Assembly: GCA_023426545.1 (NCBI GenBank) | Contig: JAFAAN010000152.1 | Coordinates: 39,753-103,752, forward strand | Source of the DNA: Pseudomonadota bacterium | GTDB lineage: Bacteria > Myxococcota > Myxococcia > Myxococcales > Myxococcaceae | DNA length: 64,000 nt | Reading direction: 5' to 3' | Shown here: one piece after another, positions 1-11,528 of the stretch | Position numbering within the stretch: position 1 is the stretch's first letter | Layout of the letters: the number at the start of each line of letters is the position of its first letter | The notes under the pieces: model-generated | What the model saw: the letters and a program-made list of their open reading frames with translations, nothing else | Told to the model about the DNA's origin: nothing | The model's database searches: none | Program-made: the position numbers and the translations under genes

Positions 1-1016
1 TCCTCTTCGACACGAAGGTGGCGGAGCTCCCCGGGGACTGGAAGATCAAGACGGCGCTGGAGGTGGAGAAGGCCGCCCGCGCGGAGGACTCGCGCGTCAT
101 CGCCTTCAACGGCGTGGGCGCGGGGGACTTCGTGTCCGAGGTGTACATGGCCTCCAGTGAGGGCATGACGGGCGCGTACTCGGGCACCTACGTGTACCTG
201 TACGCGGCACCGGTGGCATCGGATGGCCAGGGGCTCCAGACGGGCTACTGGATGGACTACCGGCGCTTCCTCGACGACCTGGACGACCCGGAGTCCATCG
301 GCCGCGAGGCCACGCGCCGCGCGGTGCGGATGCTGGGCGCCCGGCGCGTGAAGACGCAGCAGGTGCCGGTGCTGTTCGACCCGCAGGTGGCCGCGTCCTT
401 CGTGTCCGACGTGGCGGGCGCGGCGGACGGCAACGCCGTGTACCAGAAGGCCAGCCTCCTGGCCCCGCTGCTGGGCAAGCGCCTGGCGGGCGCGCACGTC
501 TCGCTGGTGGATGACGGCCTGATGCCGCGCGGCCTGGCCACCGCGCCCTTCGACGGCGAGGGCGTGCCCACGCGGCGCACGCCCCTCATCGAGCAGGGCG
601 TGCTCAAGTCCTTCCTCTATGACGCCTTCACCGCCCGCAAGGCGAAGGCGCGCACCACCGGCAACGCGGCGCGCAGCTACAGCAGCCTGCCCTCCATCGG
701 CACCAGCAACCTGTACCTGGAGCCGGGCACGGCGTCCCCCGAGGCGCTGGTCCGCGAGGTGGACAGCGGCTTCTACGTCACCGCGCTGCTCGGCCACGGC
801 ACCGACCCGGTGACGGGCGAGCTGTCCGCTGGGGCCAACGGCCTGTGGATCGAGAAGGGCGAGCTGACCCACCCGGTCCAGGAGGTGACGGTGGCGGGCA
901 ACCTGCTGCAGATGCTCAAGGACCTGGACGGCATCGGCAGCGACCTCCAGTTCCGCGGCGGCGCGGTGGGCGCGCCCACTGTCCGCTTCCGGCAGCTCAC
1001 CGTCTCGGGCGAGTAG
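1..1016 (+). CDS. TldD/PmbA-family metalloprotease, C-terminal part (5' truncated)
   Basis: The reading frame is open from the left edge and runs to TAG at 1014-1016, so the true start lies outside the window; the GTG at 18 is internal. The visible part is the C-terminal domain of the TldD/PmbA family, cytoplasmic proteins that in Escherichia coli act as a heterodimer on small modified peptides and the CcdA antitoxin. Family-like blocks are GLATAPFDGEGVPTRRT, a GVLKSFLYD block, TTGNAAR and the late GxW/AGNLLQ region. The pattern fits the PmbA (TldE) branch better than TldD. The HExxxH metal site of the TldD branch would lie upstream and cannot be checked. The partner subunit is probably just outside the window. 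A G6/C6 hairpin follows the stop. Confidence 0.88.
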   Translation, partial: LFDTKVAELPGDWKIKTALEVEKAARAEDSRVIAFNGVGAGDFVSEVYMASSEGMTGAYSGTYVYLYAAPVASDGQGLQTGYWMDYRRFLDDLDDPESIGREATRRAVRMLGARRVKTQQVPVLFDPQVAASFVSDVAGAADGNAVYQKASLLAPLLGKRLAGAHVSLVDDGLMPRGLATAPFDGEGVPTRRTPLIEQGVLKSFLYDAFTARKAKARTTGNAARSYSSLPSIGTSNLYLEPGTASPEALVREVDSGFYVTALLGHGTDPVTGELSAGANGLWIEKGELTHPVQEVTVAGNLLQMLKDLDGIGSDLQFRGGAVGAPTVRFRQLTVSGE

Positions 1017-1050
1017 CCCGACCCGCCACGTCTCCCTACCGTGGCCCGGT

Positions 1051-1072
1051 GGGGGGACGTGTCAGGCCCCCC
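1051..1072 (+). terminator. Hairpin after the TldD/PmbA gene
   Basis: Six G (1051-1056) can pair with six C (1067-1072) over a 10-base loop, 35 bases after the stop codon. There is no T-tract, so it is only a weak terminator candidate. Confidence 0.3.
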
Positions 1073-1110
1073 TCGTACAACGGCCGAGCAACACGAGGAG
1101 GGTGCAGCCC

Positions 1111-2118
1111 ATGGCAGCCAGATCCGCCCGGAAGTCCCCCGCCGCGAAGAAGGCGGCCACGCCGCGCAAGCCACGCCGCAAGAAGGCGGAGCCGAAGTCC
1201 CGCGGCCTGTCCCCCGCCGAGGTGGCCAGCGACTCGGTGGAGTACCCCACCGAGCTGCTGGAGGCGGTACGCGAGGATGGCGGTGAGGTGCTCGGCGTCT
1301 ACCGCGACCCGCTGGGGGGCCACCCGGTGGTGTTCGCCGTGCTCCCCATCGACAAGGTGGAGCCCACGCCCTATCAGCGCGACGTGTCCGAGCCCCACGT
1401 GAAGCGGCTGGCCGGCGCCATGGAGCGGCTGGACCGCTTCCTGGACCCCGTCATCGCCGTGCGCAAGGACAGCCGTTACTGGACGCCCAACGGCAACCAC
1501 CGCCTGAACGCCAGCCGGATGCTGGGCGCGAAGGCCATCGTCGCCCTGGTGCTGCCCGAGGAGGACGTGGCCTATCAAATCCTCGCCCTCAACACGGAGA
1601 AGGCCCACAACCTCAAGGAGCGCTCGCTGGAGGTCATCCGCATGTACCGCGGCCTGGTGGGCGCCGGGAGGAAGGGCCCGGAGACGGCCTTCGCGCCCCT
1701 CTTCGAGGAGCCCGCCTTCATCACCCTGGGCGCCGCCTACGAGCAGCGCCCCCGCTTCTCCGCCGGCGCCTACCACCCCTTCGTGAAGGCGGCCGAGGAC
1801 TTCCTCGACATGCCCCTCCAGGAGGCGCTGCCTTTGCGCGAGGCCCGGGCCCGGCGCCTGCTGGAGCTGGACGACGACGTGGTGGCCGTCGTGGACGCCC
1901 TCAAGGCGCGCGGCCTCCAGAGCCCGTACCTCAAGAACTTCGTCGTCGCCCGCATCAACTTCCTGCGCTTCCGCAAGGACGGCGGCAAGCCGGACTTCGA
2001 TGCCACCGTGGACCGGATGCTGGCCAGCGCCCGCAAGTTCAACGTGGACAAGGTCCGGCGCGAGGACATCGGCCGCATGGGCGGCGGCCCCCTGGAGCCG
2101 GATGAGGAATCAACGTAG
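1111..2118 (+). CDS. ParB/Srx-fold protein with Lys/Arg-rich N-terminal tail
   Basis: 335 aa from ATG 1111, chosen because GAGGAGG (1095-1101) lies nine bases ahead; the GTG at 1102 is too close to it. Residues about 5-33 form a Lys/Arg/Ala/Pro tail resembling histone-H1-like or KARP tails and probably bind nucleic acid. Residues about 75-185 are a ParB N-terminal-like domain: PYQRDVSEPHVKRLAGAM followed by NGNHRLNASRMLGA, the GxxRxxA nucleotide-binding signature of the ParB/Srx CTPase fold. No ParB helix-turn-helix is evident and the C-terminus is alpha-helical of unknown role. There is no ParA next to it, so a role in partition is not supported. The regulator gene starts 31 bp downstream, suggesting co-transcription. 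Exact function unknown. Confidence 0.8.
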   Translation: MAARSARKSPAAKKAATPRKPRRKKAEPKSRGLSPAEVASDSVEYPTELLEAVREDGGEVLGVYRDPLGGHPVVFAVLPIDKVEPTPYQRDVSEPHVKRLAGAMERLDRFLDPVIAVRKDSRYWTPNGNHRLNASRMLGAKAIVALVLPEEDVAYQILALNTEKAHNLKERSLEVIRMYRGLVGAGRKGPETAFAPLFEEPAFITLGAAYEQRPRFSAGAYHPFVKAAEDFLDMPLQEALPLREARARRLLELDDDVVAVVDALKARGLQSPYLKNFVVARINFLRFRKDGGKPDFDATVDRMLASARKFNVDKVRREDIGRMGGGPLEPDEEST

Positions 2119-2149
2119 GGAACACGGATTGCAGGAGTTAGCGCCCGAC

Positions 2150-3556
<1,407 letters not shown>

Positions 3557-3641
3557 CAGGGCGTCACACCGGCCCCCACCCGCCTTTGACAATTTGTCCG
3601 GCGGGGTTTCGAGAGCGGCTCCCCACGTCAGAGGGGCCTGC

Positions 3642-3658
3642 TATTCCGGAATAATTCC
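3642..3658. promoter_or_regulatory. Palindromic candidate activator site upstream of gspC
   Basis: TATTCCGGAATA (3642-3653) is a perfect 12-bp palindrome and overlaps a second one, GGAATAATTCC (3648-3658). It is unusually AT-rich here and lies about 80 bp upstream of the start site predicted from the sigma-54 promoter. That is a usual distance for an enhancer-binding protein site. Confidence 0.45.
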
Positions 3659-3701
3659 AAGTGGTTGGCCGTAGCCCCTGTCATGCCCGCCTGGCCCGCG
3701 A

Positions 3702-3717
3702 TGGCACCTGACTTGCT
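3702..3717 (+). promoter_or_regulatory. Sigma-54 promoter of the type II secretion operon
   Basis: TGGCAC (3702-3707), five bases, TTGCT (3713-3717) matches the sigma-54 consensus TGGCAC-N5-TTGCW at every defined position, with the required GG-N10-GC spacing. Transcription would start near 3728, about 22 bases before the gspC ATG. It is in the intergenic space and in the right direction. Confidence 0.82.
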
Positions 3718-3749
3718 CAATGAGGGTCTGGCTTTCTACCGGAAGCGTG

Positions 3750-4670
3750 ATGGAACTCTTCTTTCGAAAGTACTTCTGGACAGTGAACCTGCTGTTCATC
3801 CTGCTCGTCGGCGTGCTGGCCGCGAGCACGGTGAACCTGTTCATCGAGTCCGCCGTCTCCCCCGTTCCCACCGGGGGCTCGTCCGCCCGGACGCCGTCGC
3901 AGCCGAGGCGCAACGAGGCGGCGGTGGCGATGCTCGACCTGGAGCGTCTGTCACGGCTGACGGGCATCAAGATTCCCGAGCCGGAGCCCGAGGTCCATGA
4001 GCCCAACGGCGGCGCGTCAGCGGAGGTGGACCCCAACGCCGCGCCGGTGAAGAGCGGCATGCGGGTGAAGCTGCTCGGCACGCTGGTGGCAAGCAACCCG
4101 GAGTGGTCCTTCGCCTCCATCCAGGACATGGTCACCCAGCGCTCGCAGACCTTCATGGTGGGCAACACGATTCAGGGGGCCACCGTGGAGACCATCGAGC
4201 GCGAGCGCGTCATCATCATCAACGCGGGCCGCCGCGAGTACATCGACGGCAACCCGGGTGACGGCGCCTTCGTGCCGCCCTCGCCCCCGGTGGCGCAGGC
4301 CAACACCGCGCCGCCCAGCAACGACGCCAGCGGCATCCGCGCCACCAGCGAGAACGAGTACGACGTCCCCCGCGCGGAGATCGACAAGACGCTCAACAAC
4401 CTCAACCAGGTCGCCATGCAGGCGCGCATCGTGCCCGCGTTCAAGGACGGTCAGGCGGTGGGCTTCAAGCTCTTCTCCATCCGTCCGGACTCCATCTACT
4501 CCAAGATTGGCGTCCAGAACGGCGACGTCATCCGCCGCATCAACGGATTCGACCTCAACAGCCCGGAGAAGGCGCTGGAGGTCTATTCGAAGATGAAGGA
4601 CGCAGCCCGAATCGAGATCGAGATCGAGCGCAACGGTGCGCCGATCCGCAAGTCGTACAACGTCCGTTAA
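3750..4670 (+). CDS. gspC: Type II secretion protein GspC
   Basis: 306 aa. ATG 3750 is preferred over upstream in-frame starts because the membrane anchor follows immediately, GGAAG (3741-3745) precedes it and the predicted sigma-54 start is near 3728. Order: short cytoplasmic end, one membrane segment (about 8-30, YFWTVNLLFILLVGVLAAS), low-complexity linker, homology region (about 105-175, VKLLGTLVASNPEWSFASI), and a PDZ domain (about 220-300, FKLFSIRPDSIYSKIGVQNG). GspC is the inner-membrane component that links the inner platform to the secretin GspD, the HR domain contacting the N0 domain. First gene of the operon; gspD starts 25 bp after its stop. Confidence 0.95.
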   Translation: MELFFRKYFWTVNLLFILLVGVLAASTVNLFIESAVSPVPTGGSSARTPSQPRRNEAAVAMLDLERLSRLTGIKIPEPEPEVHEPNGGASAEVDPNAAPVKSGMRVKLLGTLVASNPEWSFASIQDMVTQRSQTFMVGNTIQGATVETIERERVIIINAGRREYIDGNPGDGAFVPPSPPVAQANTAPPSNDASGIRATSENEYDVPRAEIDKTLNNLNQVAMQARIVPAFKDGQAVGFKLFSIRPDSIYSKIGVQNGDVIRRINGFDLNSPEKALEVYSKMKDAARIEIEIERNGAPIRKSYNVR

Positions 4671-4695
4671 TCACCGCCGTAGCGCCCGCTCCTCC

Positions 4696-7271
4696 ATGAA
4701 GACGCTCCCGTCCTGGATGCTCTGCCTGTGCCTCGCGTTCGCCATCCCCGCGCAGGCCCAGCGCCGCTCACCGCCCTCCGGAACCACCGGGGAGCGGACG
4801 ATCACCCCTCAGGCCTCCGGCGCCGCTGATGCCGCCACGGGCCCCCGCCGCACGCCCACCTGCGAGGAGGCCCGCCGGAACGCCCGCTACGGCATCTACT
4901 TCGACAAGGTGGAGATCGAGAAGCTGGTCCAGACGGTGGCGGACGCCACCTGCCGCACCTTCATCCTGCCGGAGAACGTGCGCGGGAAGATCTCCATCAT
5001 CGGCCCCGAAAACGGCCGGGTGGAGGTCAACGCGGACGCCTTCTACTCCGCCTTCCTCGCCGCGCTCGACGCCAACGGGCTCGCCGTCTACCAGTACGGC
5101 CGGTTCATGAAGATCGTCGACAAGCGCTCGGCGAAGCAGAACCCCATCCCCACCATCGTCGAGGAGGGGGAGCCGTACACGACGAACGAGCAGATGGTGA
5201 CGAAGCTGTTCCGCGTGCAGAACGTGGAGGTGGAGCCGCTGCGCGGCGTGCTCCAGCAGCTGGTGTCCAAGGACGGCGACACGATTCCGTATCCGCCGGA
5301 CACCATCATCGTCAACGACGTGGGCTCCAACATCCACCGCCTGGAGCGCATCATCAACCAGCTGGACACGCGCGCCGCCAGCGACGAGATGCGCATCATC
5401 CAGGTGCAGTACGCCTCCGCGCAGGACGTGGCCAACACGGTGCAGCGCCTCTTCGAGTCCAAGAGTGCGCGCCCTGGCCAGCCCGCGGGGCGGCCCATGC
5501 CCCCCGGCACCCCGCCGGCCCCCCAGACCCAGGCCGGTCAGGAGGGCACCTCCGGCGGTCCGGTGACGCTGTCGCAGATCATCCCGGACGAGCGGACCAA
5601 CAAGCTCATCATCGTCGCCAGCCCCGCGGCCTTCGCCCGCATCCAGGACATCGTCGGGCAGATCGACATCCCCACCAGCGGCGGCGGGCGCATCAACGTC
5701 TACTACCTGGAGAACGCCAACGCCGAGGAGCTGGCGAGCACGCTCCAGTCCCTGGCCCAGGGCACCGGCACCCCCACCCGCGGCCGCGTGCCGACGCCGC
5801 AGCGTCCGCCGGGCACCCCGGCCGGCCCCACCACGACGCAGGCCGCTGAGCTGTTCAGCGGCGAGGTGAAGATTTCGGCCGACAAGGGCAGCAACTCGCT
5901 GGTCATCGTCGCCAGCGCGGCGGACTACAAGAACATCGTCCAGGTCATCCAGCAGTTGGACAAGCCGCGCCGCCAGGTGTTCGTGGAGGCCGTCATCATG
6001 GAGGTCAACCTGGACCGCAACGCGCGGCTCGGGATGAACCTGCACAGCGGCTTCAGCCTGAGCACGGAGAACGGCGCGGTGCCCGGCCTCATCGGCACCA
6101 ACACCTCCGGCAACGGCCTGCCGCCGTCCCTGTCGCTCACCAGCCTGGCCTCCTACGGCGGCTTCCTCGCCGGCATCCAGGGCCCCGTCATCCCCGCGCT
6201 GGAGAAGCTGGGCATCCCGGCCTTCGGCGTGGTGCTGCACGCCATGCAGCAGAGCTCGGACGTGAACGTGCTCTCCACGCCGCACATCCTCACCAGCGAC
6301 AACGAGGAGGCGGAAATCACGGTGGGCCAGAACGTGCCCTTCCAGTCCGGCTTCTCCCCGTCCTCGCTGGGCTCGCTCACCGGCGGCGTGGGCACCGGCG
6401 GCGTCGCGGGCGGCCTCAACGCGGGCCTGCTGGGCGGCCTGGGCGGCCTGGGTTCGCTCTACGCCCCCATTACCCGCCAGAACGTGGAGCTGAAGCTGAC
6501 GGTGAAGCCGCAGATCAACGAGAGCGACTACATCCGCCTCGTCATCAACCAGCAGACGGAGGAGATCGCCTCCACCGACCCCGTGCTCGGCCCGACGACG
6601 TCCCGCCGCAGCGCGAAGACGACCGTCATCGCCCGGGACCAGGAGACGCTGGTGATTGGCGGCATCATGCAGGACCGCACGCTGGAGAGCGTCTCCAAGG
6701 TGCCCCTGCTGGGCGACATCCCGCTGCTCGGCCACTTCTTCCGCGACACCACGCGCCGCAAGACGAAGACCAACCTGCTGCTCTTCCTGACGCCCTACAT
6801 CATCCGCGGGCCGGAGGACTTCCGCATCATCTTCGAGCGCAAGATGAAGGAGCGGCAGCAGTTCGTGGAGCAGTTCTACGGCCAGGTGCCCGGCTACGAC
6901 GTGTCGGTGGACTTCAGCCGCAAGCCCGGCCCGCTGTCGCGCATGGGCCAGAAGGTGACGCAGGAGGAGCAGCGCGCGGAGAACGGCGGTCCGGGCACCG
7001 CGGGCGAGCGCATCTTCACTCCAGCGGCGCCCTCGCCCGGGGGCCCGGGGGCCGTGCCCTCCTCCCGCCGGCAGGCGCCCGGCGCCGAGCTGGATGAGGG
7101 TGGACCGGCGGTGCGGGAAGGCATGCCGCCTCCGGATGGTTCGGAGGACTCAGTGCCCGCCGCGCCTCCCTCGCAGAGCTTCGAGCAGCCCTCTCCCGAG
7201 GCCATTCCGGCCCCGCGGGAAGGGGACGCCGAGCACCTGCGAATCCAGCCGGACGTGGGGGACCAGACGCC

Positions 7272-7275
<4 letters not shown>
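4696..7275 (+). CDS. gspD: Type II secretion secretin GspD
   Basis: 859 aa from ATG 4696, which begins a clear signal peptide (MKTLPSWMLCLCLAFAIPA) cleaved near AQAQ; an earlier in-frame start would overlap gspC and bury the signal. N0 domain from about residue 60 (GIYFDKVEIEKLVQTVADA), then three KH-like N domains (VEVEPLRGVLQQL, IIQVQYASAQDVANTVQRLF, VYYLENANAEELASTLQ). The secretin core starts around 430 (VFVEAVIMEVNLDRNARLGM) and ends with VPLLGDIPLLGHFFR. It forms the outer-membrane channel. After the core there is a tail of about 130 residues rich in Pro, Gly and Glu, making the protein longer than the usual 650-700 aa. No dedicated pilotin is recognisable nearby. It ends in an ATGA overlap with gspE. 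Confidence 0.97.
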
Positions 7276-9086
<1,811 letters not shown>

Positions 9087-9127
9087 CCGACAGCTCCTCC
9101 CTGGGAGGGGCCGGGGGTTCCTGAGCC

Positions 9128-10384
9128 ATGCCGGTCTTCGAGTACAGAGGTCTCAATTCCGCGGGCAAGCAGATCAAGGGCCTGCTCGAGGCGGACTCGC
9201 CCAAGTCGCTGCGGTCCAAGCTGCGCGCCGACGGCATCTTCCTCACGGACGTGCTGGGCCAGGCCGAGGGCAGCCGCGCCGCCGTGGCCAAGGGCGCCAA
9301 CGCCGCGCTGGTGGCCCGCGACATCGACCTGCGCAAGCTGGGCCGGGGCCGCGTCAACACGGATGACGTGGCCATCTTCACCCGGCAGCTCTCCACGCTG
9401 CTGGGCGCGGGCGTCACGCTGGTGGAGTCGCTCAGCGCGCTGGTGGACCAGGTGGAGAAGGAGCGCTTCAAGCGCGCCCTCTCCGACATCAAGCAGCGCG
9501 TCAACGAGGGCTCGTCCCTGGCGGACGCCATGGGGCAGCACCCGAAGATCTTCCCCAGCATCTACGTCAACATGGTGCGCGCGGGCGAGGCCTCCGGCGC
9601 GCTGGACGCGGTGCTCACGCGCCTGGCGGACTTCACGGAGAACCAGGCCCGGCTGCAGCAGAAGATCCTCAGCACCATGCTCTACCCCGCCATCATGATG
9701 CTGGTGGGCGGCGGCATCCTCGTGGCCCTCATGGTCTTCGTGGTGCCGAAGGTGACGAAGATCTTCGAGACGATGAAGGCCACCCTCCCGCTGAGCACGC
9801 GCATCCTCATCGCCTCCAGCAACTTCTTCCAGGACTGGTGGTTCCTCCTCATTCCGATGATGGTGCTGGCCGGCGTGCTCTTCATGCGCTGGACGAAGAG
9901 CCCCGCGGGCAAGCCCAAGTGGGACCGCTTCACGCTCAAGGCCCCCGTGGTGGGCAACCTGGTGCGCCTGCTGTCCATCTCCCGCTTCGCCCGCACGCTG
10001 TCCACGCTGCTCAAGAGCGGCGTCCCGCTGCTGGCGGCCATGGACATCGTCAAGGCCATCATGACGAACACCGTGCTGGCCGAGGTGGTGGAGAAGGCCC
10101 GCGACTCCATCCGCGAGGGCGAGAGCATCGCCAACCCGCTGAAGCGCTCTGGGGAGTTCCCGCCGCTGGTCTACCACATGGTCGCCATCGGTGAGCGCTC
10201 CGGCCAGCTGGAGGAGATGCTCACCAGCGTGGCGGACAACTACGAGACCCAGGTGAACGTGCGCATCAGCGCGCTCACCTCGCTGCTGGAGCCCCTCCTC
10301 ATCGTGGTGATGGGCGCGGTGATTGCATTCGTCGCGCTCTCCATCCTGATGCCGATCCTGCAGGTGAACTCGGCCATCCGGTGA
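9128..10384 (+). CDS. gspF: Type II secretion inner-membrane platform protein GspF
   Basis: 418 aa, near the usual 400-410. Begins MPVFEYRGLNSAGKQIKG, the standard GspF/PilC N-terminus. Two homologous cytoplasmic helical domains (about 80-185 and 285-390), each starting with an F-x-R-x-L-S-T-L-L motif (FTRQLSTLLGAG and FARTLSTLLKSG), and three membrane segments (near 190-210, 235-255 and 390-412). It is the polytopic core on which GspE turns. It starts 41 bp after gspE, a larger gap than between most genes of the operon. Confidence 0.96.
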   Translation: MPVFEYRGLNSAGKQIKGLLEADSPKSLRSKLRADGIFLTDVLGQAEGSRAAVAKGANAALVARDIDLRKLGRGRVNTDDVAIFTRQLSTLLGAGVTLVESLSALVDQVEKERFKRALSDIKQRVNEGSSLADAMGQHPKIFPSIYVNMVRAGEASGALDAVLTRLADFTENQARLQQKILSTMLYPAIMMLVGGGILVALMVFVVPKVTKIFETMKATLPLSTRILIASSNFFQDWWFLLIPMMVLAGVLFMRWTKSPAGKPKWDRFTLKAPVVGNLVRLLSISRFARTLSTLLKSGVPLLAAMDIVKAIMTNTVLAEVVEKARDSIREGESIANPLKRSGEFPPLVYHMVAIGERSGQLEEMLTSVADNYETQVNVRISALTSLLEPLLIVVMGAVIAFVALSILMPILQVNSAIR

Positions 10385-10395
10385 GGTGTGGTGGA

Positions 10396-10551
10396 ATGAT
10401 GAACGACATGGCGGACCGCTGGATTCAACGCATCACCCTGGCGGCGATGGTCGCCATGGCGGCGGCGCTGCTCACCGTGGGGGCCCGGCTGTACGGCCCC
10501 CAGCAGCCGCGCCCGCCCGCCGGGGTGTCGGACGGCCTCCGGACGCCCTGA
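10396..10551 (+). CDS. 51-aa single-pass membrane protein within the gsp operon
   Basis: A short frame between gspF and gspG: ATG 10396 (or 10399) to TGA 10549-10551. It encodes a short basic start (MADRWIQR), one hydrophobic helix (ITLAAMVAMAAALLTVGARL) and a Pro-rich C-terminus. GGTGG lies just upstream of the start codon. It fills most of the 228-bp gap between two genes of an otherwise tightly packed operon, with the same codon character, which favours a real small protein. No family recognised; it could be an accessory subunit of the inner-membrane platform or a spurious frame. Confidence 0.5.
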   Translation: MMNDMADRWIQRITLAAMVAMAAALLTVGARLYGPQQPRPPAGVSDGLRTP

Positions 10552-10612
10552 CAGGAAGACACGAGAACCAGAGGGTGACCTGCCAGAAAGTCACCCGGGA
10601 TGGAGACAACAC

Positions 10613-11038
10613 ATGCGCCAGAGCCAGAAGCAGCAGAAGAAGCAGCGCCGCAACCGCGGCATGACGCTCATCGAAATCATGGTGGTCATCACCATCCTCG
10701 GCCTCATCGCCGCCGCGGTGGGCGTGGCCGTCATCCCGCAGCTGGAGGCCGCCCGCAGGGATCGGGCCGCGCTGGACATCAAGAACATCCAGTCCGCAAT
10801 GAAGCTCTACTACACGAAGAAGGGGAAGTACCCCGACACGGCCTCGGGCCTGCAGGCGCTGGTGGAGGCGCAGGCGCTCGAGCAGATGCCCAAGGACCCG
10901 TGGAACAACGACTACGTGTACATCAACGAGGGCGGCAAGCCGGTCATCATCTCCTACGGCGCGGACGGTGTGTCTGGCGGCGAGGGCAGCGACGCGGACA
11001 TCTCCTCCGCGGACCTGGCGGCCAGCGCCAACAAGTAA
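10613..11038 (+). CDS. gspG: Type II secretion major pseudopilin GspG
   Basis: 141 aa, the normal length. Type III signal: basic leader ending G16, then M17TLIE with Glu at +5 (E21), followed by the hydrophobic stem IMVVITILGLIAAAVGVAV. The C-terminal domain has the calcium-loop region ISYGADGVSGGEGSDADISS and the DPWNNDYVY motif. Cleaved by a prepilin peptidase (GspO/PilD), which is not encoded in this window, it polymerises into the pseudopilus. Residue +1 is Met rather than Phe, which is tolerated. GGAG precedes the ATG. Confidence 0.97.
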   Translation: MRQSQKQQKKQRRNRGMTLIEIMVVITILGLIAAAVGVAVIPQLEAARRDRAALDIKNIQSAMKLYYTKKGKYPDTASGLQALVEAQALEQMPKDPWNNDYVYINEGGKPVIISYGADGVSGGEGSDADISSADLAASANK

Positions 11039-11078
11039 CGAAGAAGTCGCGCGCGCCACGCGTTGACCGGGCTTGGGC

Positions 11079-11528
11079 ATGAACGAGCACACCGCCAATC
11101 CATCCCCGACGCCCTCGACCGGAGGGCCGAGCCGCCGCCAGCGCCTGGGGCGGCTGCTCCTTGGGGCCATCTTCCTGGTCTCCACGGGGCTCGCCTTCAC
11201 CCTCGTCTACCTGACGGAGGACCGGATGCTGGACGCCAACCAGCGCCGGGCCCGCACGGACATCCGCCGGCTGGAGGGCCTGTTCAAGTCCCATCACCGG
11301 CTGATGGGCCACTTCCCCTCGAAGGAGGAAGGCTTCACCCCGCTCATCCAGGCCCGCTTGCTGGAGCGTGTGCCGGTGGACCCCTGGGGCCACCCCTACG
11401 TGTACTGGATGAACGGACAGGCGGGCGCCGTCGTCTCCTATGGCGCGGATGGCAAGCCGGGCGGCACGGGGCCTGACGCGGACCTGAGCAGCGGAGGCGT
11501 GCTGGCCGCGGGGTGGGACCAGCCATGA
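11079..11528 (+). CDS. GspG-like protein without a prepilin signal
   Basis: 149 aa from ATG 11079. The C-terminal half repeats the GspG pattern: an LERVPVDPWGHPYVYW block and SYGADGKPGGTGPDADLSS, aligning position by position with the same blocks of gspG just upstream. The N-terminus is different: a Pro/Ser/Thr-rich start, RRQRLGR, then a membrane helix (LLLGAIFLVSTGLAFTLVYL) with no G/F-T-L-x-E cleavage site. It should therefore stay as an inner-membrane-anchored periplasmic protein rather than join the pseudopilus. It probably arose by duplication of gspG with loss of the signal. It overlaps gspH by ATGA. Role unknown; it could cap or regulate pseudopilus growth (inference). Confidence 0.85.
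   Translation: MNEHTANPSPTPSTGGPSRRQRLGRLLLGAIFLVSTGLAFTLVYLTEDRMLDANQRRARTDIRRLEGLFKSHHRLMGHFPSKEEGFTPLIQARLLERVPVDPWGHPYVYWMNGQAGAVVSYGADGKPGGTGPDADLSSGGVLAAGWDQP

Noticed and set aside
4636..4695. Upstream in-frame start for gspD
   Set aside because: It would lie inside gspC and put charged residues ahead of a perfect signal peptide starting at 4696.
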